A stretch of DNA of 32,681 bases, from NCBI GenBank assembly GCA_023137315.1, contig JAGLPP010000017.1:1-32681 (forward strand), in the 5' to 3' direction. The notes under the pieces are model-generated. The model had not been told where the DNA came from. It saw only the letters and a list, made by a program, of their open reading frames with translations, and ran no database searches. Each line of letters opens with the position of its first letter. Position 1 is the first letter of the stretch. Of this stretch, positions 24,282-32,681 are shown piece after piece. This stretch comes from Bacteriovoracaceae bacterium (GTDB lineage Bacteria > Bdellovibrionota > Bacteriovoracia > Bacteriovoracales > Bacteriovoracaceae). The translations under genes were made by a program, and so were the position numbers.

Positions 24282-25061
24282 TTACCGTCTTCTTGCAATT
24301 TTTCTCTCATAAATTGAATTTAATCGATTTTTTACAACTTCAGTATTTGGATACTCCCCCAACAGGGAGTAGTATAAATCATAAGCCTGCTTAAGATTCT
24401 CCATGGTTTCATAAGCATTTGCCATGAGAAACTTTGTGCGAACAATGTTGTCTCTTCTTTTTTCTTTTCTAATATACAATATCCAGTATTTTACTGCCTT
24501 CTCCCAATTTTCTTTTTTAAAATTAATAATTCCCATTTCATAAAATGCATGAACATAGTACTTATGCTTGGGCTTTTTAAGAATTGAGCGAAAAATATCT
24601 TGTGATTTGTCGAAACGACTAATTCTTTTATAAGAAAGTCCAAGTCTGTACTCATAAAACTCATGATTTTGCAAACTTGGAACGAACCTGGTTAGTTTGC
24701 GATAGCTTTCAATACTTCCCTTATAGTTTGCCAAATACGAAAAATTAATTTCGGCAATTCTTTCTTCACTTTTACACAACCATTTTGGATCATCTGATTC
24801 GTTTTTTACTTTTCTAAAGTAAGATATTGCTTTTAAGTTATTAAACAGATGAATCGAATAAAGTTGTCCCAATTGATAATAAATTTTAATTCTTATCTCT
24901 TGCGGACAGTCGTCATTTAAAACTTCCTCGTACTTTCTTATTGCCTTCTGGAATTTTTGTTTTGATATATTATTTTGGGCAACCAGTATTTCTTTTTGAA
25001 TCCTTGGCGTAAAATCGCAGGCACTAAAAAAAATCAATGTTATAAAAAAGATGTATCGCAA
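24282..25061 (-). CDS. TPR-repeat lipoprotein
   Basis: The 259-residue protein starts at TTG, with AGGTG 7 bases before it. Residues 1-15 are a lipoprotein signal ending in the lipobox FSAC, so the mature N-terminal cysteine (Cys15) is lipidated. Asp16 follows the cysteine, which in E. coli would favour retention in the inner membrane; that rule may not hold here. The rest is helical with tetratricopeptide-like repeats (for example the YEYRLGLSYKR and HAFYEMGIINFKKENWEKAVKYW segments), as in BamD or YbgF-like proteins. It is inserted between gyrA (11 bases) and atpZ (5 bases). A role in envelope assembly or in supporting the Fo proteins is possible; none can be proved. Confidence 0.8.
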   Translation of the reverse strand: MRYIFFITLIFFSACDFTPRIQKEILVAQNNISKQKFQKAIRKYEEVLNDDCPQEIRIKIYYQLGQLYSIHLFNNLKAISYFRKVKNESDDPKWLCKSEERIAEINFSYLANYKGSIESYRKLTRFVPSLQNHEFYEYRLGLSYKRISRFDKSQDIFRSILKKPKHKYYVHAFYEMGIINFKKENWEKAVKYWILYIRKEKRRDNIVRTKFLMANAYETMENLKQAYDLYYSLLGEYPNTEVVKNRLNSIYERKIARRR

Positions 25062-25072
25062 AAAAACACCTG

Positions 25073-27529
25073 TTATTCGTCAGGATCAACAATGTTCTCT
25101 ACGGCCACAACCCCTTCTCCCGGTTTTAGTCTTATTATTCTAACCCCTTGAGTTGCTCTACCCAGCAGCGAAATTCCCGACATTTTTGTTCTAACAACCT
25201 GACCCTTATCTGTAATTATCACCAAGTCATCACTGTTTAATACCGGTTTAATGGAAACAATATCACCAACCTTCTCCGTTAGCTTCATTGCAAGTATACC
25301 TTTCCCACCACGGCTTTGTTTTCTATATTGAGAAACCATGGTTCTTTTTCCATATCCATTTTGGGTTATTGAAAAAATTTCAACCAAATCATCTATTATC
25401 TCCAAACCAATAATCTGCTCGGAACTTGTCAGGGTAATCCCCTTTACACCTTGTGATATGCGCCCCATGGAACGACAATCGCTTTCTGAGAATCTAATAA
25501 TCTTTCCCGATGTTGAACATAATAAAACATCCTTTGAGCCATCCGTAACCCTTACACTTAACAATGCATCCCCATCTACAATTTTAATCGCCCTAAGTCC
25601 GGATTGTTTAATTTTTTGATATTCAACCAGTGGAGTCTTTTTTACCACTCCTTTCTCTGTTGCAAACATCAGAAATTTTTCTTCCCAACTTTCACCGTCT
25701 TTAATTGTAATAATTTCCTTAATCTTCTCACTCGCTGAGATTGGAAGAAGGTTTGCCAAATTTCTGCCACGAGCTGTTCTGGACCCCTCGGGAATATCAT
25801 ACACTTTTTTCAAGAAAACCTGTCCGCGTGATGTAAAAAACAAGATATTATCATGTGTATTTGCTGCAAAAATATCTGTATAAAAATCATCGTCCAGACC
25901 GCTTGCACCCTTTACACCTGAACCACCGCGCTTTTGTGTTTTATATGTATCTTCGGCCATTCGATTAATATATCCCTTGTGGGTGATTGTCACCATGACT
26001 TGTTCGTTTCTTATTAAATCCTTAAGCCTGATCTCCTTGGTTTTTGCAACAATTCTTGTTCTTCGCTCATCACCATAATTATCAACAATCTCCTTAAACT
26101 CATCTGTTATAATTTTTTTTACCAGCTCCTCTTTTCCAAGAATGGTTTCCAGTCGCTCAACCTCTTTGATCGTTTCCTTGTAGTCCTTTATGATCTTATC
26201 TCTTTCAAGTCCCGTGAGACGCTGTAATCTCATATCCAATATGGCCTGAGCCTGAATACCGGACAAGGAATACTTGTTTTTTAGTTCTTCTTTTGCCTGC
26301 GCCGGCCCATCTGCCATTTTTATTAAGGCTACAATCTCGTCAATATTATCAACAGCAACTTTAAGACCTTCCAGGATATGGGCCTTCTCTTTCGCCTTCT
26401 TCAATTCATAAATCGTTCTCCTGATAACAATCTCACGTCGATGATCTATAAAACACTGAAGTTGCTCTCTCAGGTTAAGAACCTTTGGTGTACCATTTAC
26501 AATTGAAAGATAAATTATTCCAAATGAAACTTGAAGCTGTGTATGCTTAAAAAGACGATTTAAGATCACCGATGCAATTTCACCTCTTTTAAGCTCAATA
26601 CAAATACGAATACCAAGACGATTGGACTCATCTCTTATGTCGGAAACACCTGTTATTATTTTCTTATTTACAAGTTCCGCCACCTTTTCAATCAGCTTGG
26701 CCTTGTTCACCTGATACGGAATCTCTGTAATCAAAATACGTTCACTGTTTTTACCAAAAGCTTCAATTTCTGTTTTTGCACGAACCTGGATAATACCTTT
26801 ACCTGTGTGATATGCAGACCTGATACCTTCCAGACCGTGAATCTCACCGGCCGTTGGAAAATCAGGGCCTGGAATTACTTTTATCAATTCTTCTATTGTT
26901 GTATCCTTGTTGTCAATAAGAAGCAAAAGACCTCTCATCACTTCGAATAAATTATGTGGTGGAATATTGGTTGCCATTCCCACAGCAATTCCGGCTGATC
27001 CATTCACCAAAAGATTTGGGATTCGAGTAGGTAGCACGGTTGGCTCATTAAGTGAATCGTCATAATTTGGTTGCCAGTCAACAGTTTCCTTATCCAGATC
27101 CTTTAGTATCTCTTCAGAAAACTTTTTCATTCGTATTTCTGTATACCTCGGAGCAGCCGCTGCATCCCCGTCCACTGAACCAAAATTTCCCTGTCCGTCA
27201 ACGAGCGGATAACGAAGAGAAAAGTTTTGTGCCATTCTTACAATGGTACCGTATACAGCTGAATCACCGTGCGGATGATATTTACCGATAACATCACCAA
27301 CAACACGGGCTGATTTTAAAAATGGTTTATTGTGATAATTACCAAGTGTTCTCATGGCATATAATATTCGACGATGTACCGGCTTCAGTCCATCTCGTAC
27401 GTCGGGGAGCGCCCTGCCAATAATTACAGACATGGCATAATCGAGATAACACCCCCTCATCTCGTCTTGAATCATCAACGGTACGACATTATCTATTTCT
27501 TTCGTAGTATCATTTGTTTCGTCAGTCAT
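25073..27529 (-). CDS. gyrA: DNA gyrase subunit A
   Basis: GyrA cuts and rejoins DNA and wraps it for negative supercoiling. The 818 residues contain the conserved start of the breakage-reunion domain ([21 protein letters not shown], 34-54), catalytic Tyr129 in PRYTEIRM, and a C-terminal beta-pinwheel with a GyrA box (QSRGGKG). The quinolone-determining region reads GDSAVYG (88-94): the serine (Ser90) is kept but the position equal to E. coli Asp87 is Gly94. E. coli GyrA is 875 residues; the acidic tail is shorter here. AAGG precedes the ATG, 15 bases after gyrB. Confidence 0.98.
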   Translation of the reverse strand: MTDETNDTTKEIDNVVPLMIQDEMRGCYLDYAMSVIIGRALPDVRDGLKPVHRRILYAMRTLGNYHNKPFLKSARVVGDVIGKYHPHGDSAVYGTIVRMAQNFSLRYPLVDGQGNFGSVDGDAAAAPRYTEIRMKKFSEEILKDLDKETVDWQPNYDDSLNEPTVLPTRIPNLLVNGSAGIAVGMATNIPPHNLFEVMRGLLLLIDNKDTTIEELIKVIPGPDFPTAGEIHGLEGIRSAYHTGKGIIQVRAKTEIEAFGKNSERILITEIPYQVNKAKLIEKVAELVNKKIITGVSDIRDESNRLGIRICIELKRGEIASVILNRLFKHTQLQVSFGIIYLSIVNGTPKVLNLREQLQCFIDHRREIVIRRTIYELKKAKEKAHILEGLKVAVDNIDEIVALIKMADGPAQAKEELKNKYSLSGIQAQAILDMRLQRLTGLERDKIIKDYKETIKEVERLETILGKEELVKKIITDEFKEIVDNYGDERRTRIVAKTKEIRLKDLIRNEQVMVTITHKGYINRMAEDTYKTQKRGGSGVKGASGLDDDFYTDIFAANTHDNILFFTSRGQVFLKKVYDIPEGSRTARGRNLANLLPISASEKIKEIITIKDGESWEEKFLMFATEKGVVKKTPLVEYQKIKQSGLRAIKIVDGDALLSVRVTDGSKDVLLCSTSGKIIRFSESDCRSMGRISQGVKGITLTSSEQIIGLEIIDDLVEIFSITQNGYGKRTMVSQYRKQSRGGKGILAMKLTEKVGDIVSIKPVLNSDDLVIITDKGQVVRTKMSGISLLGRATQGVRIIRLKPGEGVVAVENIVDPDE

Positions 27530-27544
27530 TCTTAACCTTGTTTG

Positions 27545-30010
<2,466 letters not shown>

Positions 30011-30029
30011 TTAGCTGACATCTCGAACT

Positions 30030-31130
30030 CTAAATTCTATCTATCTTTCCGCTGTTAACACAGATTTTGACTGCATTATCAATTTTTTCCAATTCTTTTC
30101 CAAATCCCTCGTTGGCAGTCGTAATAAGGACCTGGAAATCACATTTCTTTAAGTAGTCAATCAAGTTGCGCCAGCGATACTTATCAAGCTCTCCAGACAC
30201 ATCATCAATCAGAACTATGGGGTATGTGTTGAAGTTATACCTAAAGAGCTCAATATAGGCAAATAAGAGGCTTAAATAACTCATTTTCTGTTGCCCCAAA
30301 GAACAATAATCCAGAGAACTAAGGCCATCAAAATGCGGCAAGTAGTCATCCTTGTGAACGCCGAGACTTGTGTGGCCCAAAATTTTATCTTTTTCTATAT
30401 TGCTGCGCATGATTTCAGCAATCTGTGCCTCTGTGTTATCCGCAAATTTTGTGTCCATATAAATTTCCAACTCATGTTCTTCAGAGAATATTTGTTTGAA
30501 TGATTTTCTGCAGTGCTCCTTTATGTCGTTTAGAAATTTCTTTCTTTTGCGAATAATCGATACTGAATATTTTGCCAACTGCAAATCTATTGCGCAAATC
30601 TGCTCCTCATACTTGGTTGGTTTTCTGGATAGCAATGTATTACGAAAACGAAGTGACATATTATATTTTTTAAGGGTTTTTTTGTAATCAATGTCCAGGT
30701 TGCCAATATGATCATCAAACCATTTCCTCCTAAAGGCATTGCTGTTAAAAAAATTGTACGAGTCAAATGGGTTTATAAAAACGGCTGCAATATCCAGACG
30801 TTTTTTTGTTTGCATATCGTTAATGTACCAAAAAGATGAGTCCGATTTTATTTTTGCTGAATATGAGTACCTGTCATCATCACTTTTGGACAATATGGAA
30901 GATAGAAGGATTTCGCTTTGCTCGGAATCAATACTCAAAAATTGCGAAAAGTTTGAATTTTTTCTGAAAGATTTTCTGTATATCATCACATAGATTGCTT
31001 CGAGAATATTCGTTTTCCCGTTTCCATTTTCTCCGAAAATACAATTTATTCCCGAAGAAAAATCTACAATATCAGGATAAAGATTTCTAAAGTTTGTAAC
31101 TTGAAGCTTCTCAATACAGAAACGATACAT
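30030..31130 (-). CDS. recF: DNA replication and repair protein RecF
   Basis: RecF is an SMC-like ATPase that loads RecA at gaps with RecO and RecR. From the ATG at 31130 it has 366 residues, the family length; a longer reading frame to 31172 would overlap dnaN. Visible motifs are Walker A GENGNGKT (33-40), signature SLGQQKMSYLSL and Walker B VLIDDVSGELD (about 304-314). The start is 8 bases after the dnaN stop, with TAGGT as the ribosome-binding site. Its place between dnaN and gyrB is the classical origin-proximal order. Confidence 0.95.
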   Translation of the reverse strand: MYRFCIEKLQVTNFRNLYPDIVDFSSGINCIFGENGNGKTNILEAIYVMIYRKSFRKNSNFSQFLSIDSEQSEILLSSILSKSDDDRYSYSAKIKSDSSFWYINDMQTKKRLDIAAVFINPFDSYNFFNSNAFRRKWFDDHIGNLDIDYKKTLKKYNMSLRFRNTLLSRKPTKYEEQICAIDLQLAKYSVSIIRKRKKFLNDIKEHCRKSFKQIFSEEHELEIYMDTKFADNTEAQIAEIMRSNIEKDKILGHTSLGVHKDDYLPHFDGLSSLDYCSLGQQKMSYLSLLFAYIELFRYNFNTYPIVLIDDVSGELDKYRWRNLIDYLKKCDFQVLITTANEGFGKELEKIDNAVKICVNSGKIDRI

Positions 31131-31138
31131 TCGCAGAC

Positions 31139-32257
31139 CTAGATTTTTAGAGGCATAATCAAACCAAGGCAATTTGGAGCATTATAGGACTTCACCAAAA
31201 CGGGGCCGAATTCATTGTTTAATTCAAGAAGAATATCTCCTTCATCCATGGTTAAAAGAATATCTATTAAAAATTTCGCATTTAATCCCAGTTCCATTTC
31301 ATTGCCATTGTAATCAACAGGCATTCTTTCGAAGGCCTTACCGAGTGATGGGTGATTTGCTCTTATCTGTATCTCGTTTTTGGAGAGTTGTACTTTTATA
31401 CCGCTCGTTTTCTCGTTTGACATAATCCTTACTCTTCGTAATGCGTTTAAGAAAAGATTCCTGTCAACAACAACAGTAAATGCCACCTTGGATGGAATTA
31501 CTGTTTGGTATTTTGGATATTCTCTAGCTATAAGTCTTACTGATAAAAATTCCTTGTTATCCATGCTTGCATAGATAAATGATTCATCCACGGAAAGCAA
31601 AATTTCTTTTTCTGGATAAGCTTCAGCCATTCTTTTAAGTTCCGTTACTCCTTTTTTGGGAATAATAATACCATTATTCAAGTAATCAATATTTTCCTTT
31701 TCAAATTCATAATCCACCAATGAAAGACGGTATCCATCAGTTGCGACAACCCGCAATTTGCAGTCCATTTGCTGGAGATAAAGTCCGTTAAGAAAAAGTC
31801 TTGTTTCATCTGTGGATATGGCGTGTGATGTTTTACTTATAAAATCCAACATATTTGCCGATGTAATACAAAACGAATCTTTGTTTTTGTTAAAAAACAA
31901 CTGAGGGTACTCGCTATTTGAAAAACCAATCAGGGAAAAGTGAATATCTTCAAAAAATATTCTAATAATATTATTTTCCGAATCCATCTCTAAATTAATA
32001 ATTGATATTCCCGAAAGCTCTCTAAGAATGTCTGATATATTTTGAGCATTTACACAAAAGGAGCCTTCGTTTTCAACACTTGCTGTAACAATTGATTTGG
32101 CTGAAATTTCCAAATCTGTTGCAGAAAGCTCAAGTTGATTATTTTTAGCAATCAATAGAATATTGCCAAGTATGGGTCTTGCACTTCTTTTATCAACGAT
32201 AGGCAAAAGTCTTGATAGAGCATCTTTTAGTAGATCTGCTTGAACTTGAAGGCGCAT
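31139..32257 (-). CDS. dnaN: DNA polymerase III sliding clamp (beta subunit)
   Basis: The 372-residue protein has the normal length of the beta clamp, which encircles DNA and holds polymerase III. The three repeated clamp domains are recognisable from MRLQVQADLLKDALSR at the start, an ATDGYRLSLVDY segment in the middle domain, and the ending NCLGLIMPLKI, which matches the family's C-terminal IMPMRL. AAGGA lies 8 bases before the ATG. It is the first gene of the dnaN-recF-gyrB-gyrA run next to the probable origin; dnaA is not in the window and probably lies beyond its right end. Confidence 0.96.
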   Translation of the reverse strand: MRLQVQADLLKDALSRLLPIVDKRSARPILGNILLIAKNNQLELSATDLEISAKSIVTASVENEGSFCVNAQNISDILRELSGISIINLEMDSENNIIRIFFEDIHFSLIGFSNSEYPQLFFNKNKDSFCITSANMLDFISKTSHAISTDETRLFLNGLYLQQMDCKLRVVATDGYRLSLVDYEFEKENIDYLNNGIIIPKKGVTELKRMAEAYPEKEILLSVDESFIYASMDNKEFLSVRLIAREYPKYQTVIPSKVAFTVVVDRNLFLNALRRVRIMSNEKTSGIKVQLSKNEIQIRANHPSLGKAFERMPVDYNGNEMELGLNAKFLIDILLTMDEGDILLELNNEFGPVLVKSYNAPNCLGLIMPLKI

Positions 32258-32292
32258 TTGGTTGTTCCTTTTGATGTTTAGACTCTTTTATA

Positions 32293-32320
32293 ATTATGAA
32301 ATCTTTTAATCAAGTGACAA
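32293..32320 (-). promoter_or_regulatory. probable dnaN promoter
   Basis: On the minus strand TTGTCA (32315-32320) is followed after 16 bases by CATAAT (32293-32298). Transcription would begin near 32286, giving a leader of about 29 bases that contains the AAGGA site of dnaN. It would allow dnaN and the genes after it to be transcribed independently of dnaA. Confidence 0.5.
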
Positions 32321-32336
32321 TTCAGATAAAATAATT

Positions 32337-32380
32337 GGTATATATATGTATATATTTAAATACTATTATACATATATACC
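32337..32380. repeat. AT-rich imperfect palindrome, candidate unwinding element
   Basis: The left arm starts GGTATATATATGTATA and the right arm ends TATACATATATACC; they are complementary apart from one extra TA in the left arm. The centre includes ATTTAAAT. Apart from the GC pairs at its two ends it is nearly pure A and T, so it melts easily. Confidence 0.55.
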
Positions 32381-32382
32381 GT

Positions 32383-32398
32383 GTTAATAAGTTAATAA
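32383..32398 (+). repeat. tandem GTTAATAA repeat
   Basis: GTTAATAA occurs twice in direct tandem (32383-32390 and 32391-32398) at the edge of the AT-rich segment. Short AT-rich direct repeats are common in origin unwinding elements. Confidence 0.5.
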
Positions 32399-32528
32399 CT
32401 AAAAAACACCATGATTTCAAACAATTGAGAATGACGCAAAAACTATTTATATGGATAAAAATGATTTTCATGTCAAACAGGTGCGCATATTATTTTAAGG
32501 TGTCGTGATTAATTTTCTTTAAAAATTT

Positions 32529-32537
32529 TTATCAACA
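32529..32537 (+). promoter_or_regulatory. DnaA-box-like site
   Basis: TTATCAACA differs from the consensus TTATCCACA at one position. A weaker copy, ATATCAACA, follows at 32541-32549 in the same direction, 12 bases on, start to start. Confidence 0.45.
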
Positions 32538-32612
32538 CAGATATCAACATGGTGCGATCATGTGCTTGCGCAACGTGCAAAACAAGCAAAATCTGACAAC
32601 ATTATTCAGGTG

Positions 32613-32631
32613 TTTTCCACATTGTGGAGAA
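32613..32631. promoter_or_regulatory. inverted pair of DnaA-box-like sites
   Basis: TTTTCCACA (32613-32621) and, on the opposite strand, TTCTCCACA (32623-32631) face each other with one base between. Each differs from TTATCCACA by one base. Together they form a near-perfect palindrome. Confidence 0.55.
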
Positions 32632-32681
32632 ATTTTTTTTAACATTGTAAAAACAGTAATGAAAAGAATTACACAAATGTG

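Larger units (their letters stand above)
32258..32681. other. oriC: probable replication origin (oriC) or part of it
   Basis: This 424-base stretch upstream of dnaN has no gene and reaches the window edge. It contains a very AT-rich segment (about 32281-32400), with a 44-base imperfect palindrome and a tandem GTTAATAA repeat, followed by DnaA-box-like sites: TTATCAACA (32529-32537), ATATCAACA (32541-32549), TTTTCCACA (32613-32621) and, on the minus strand, TTCTCCACA (32623-32631). An unwinding element beside clustered boxes next to dnaN is the standard bacterial origin layout. The consensus box TTATCCACA itself does not occur. Confidence 0.65.

Overview
The window is a dense, low-GC chromosomal segment from a Gram-negative bacterium. 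Outer-membrane traits are a SurA/PpiC pair and a lipoprotein with a lipobox. It runs up to what looks like the replication origin at the right edge. The minus-strand order dnaN-recF-gyrB-gyrA followed by Fo ATP synthase genes, the TPR and GYF-domain proteins, and an acetyl-beta-lysine (salt-solute) acetyltransferase suggest a marine or saline member of the Bdellovibrionota or another deltaproteobacteria-like lineage. That placement is an inference from gene content and remembered gene order, not a computed phylogeny. No IS element, CRISPR array or prophage is visible.

Layout. (1) 1-1804: a small secreted protein (minus), a gene-poor stretch with hairpins, and an AblB-type acetyltransferase (plus). 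(2) 1872-13481, all minus: one tightly packed block read nuoA-nuoH-nuoJ-nuoK-nuoL-nuoM-nuoN, then a GYF-transmembrane-TPR protein, serS, tRNA-Ser(TGA) and tRNA-Ser(GCT). (3) 13482-13620: a divergent promoter region with a 9-bp-arm palindrome over the mfd -35 element. (4) 13621-22619, all plus: mfd, ppiC-type and surA-type chaperone genes, uvrA and a SpoU/TrmH RNA methyltransferase. (5) 22620-32257, all minus: dnaN-recF-gyrB-gyrA-lipoprotein-atpZ-atpI-atpB-atpE, with very short gaps or overlaps. (6) 32258-32681: AT-rich, with DnaA-box-like sites, probably oriC or part of it.

The most unusual content is the nuo block. It encodes all seven membrane subunits of complex I and none of the seven peripheral subunits (B, C, D, E, F, G, I). 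Several membrane subunits lack the charged residues that the family uses for proton transfer: both membrane glutamates of NuoK, the FDxE acids of NuoA, the TM5 glutamate and KD pair of NuoL, and the TM glutamate and first lysine of NuoN. NuoH has lost most of its acidic quinone-site loop. Every reading frame is intact and translational coupling is preserved, so this looks like a maintained but repurposed or partly uncoupled complex-I-like membrane module, co-transcribed with a membrane-anchored TPR protein. Residue comparisons were made by eye against remembered E. coli sequences and need a proper alignment.

The other blocks make sense as functional groups. Replication-initiation and topoisomerase genes are co-directional near the origin and continue into the a and c subunits of the ATP synthase without any F1 genes. 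Transcription-coupled repair (mfd, uvrA) is interleaved with periplasmic folding factors. Seryl-tRNA synthetase sits directly upstream of two of its tRNA substrates.
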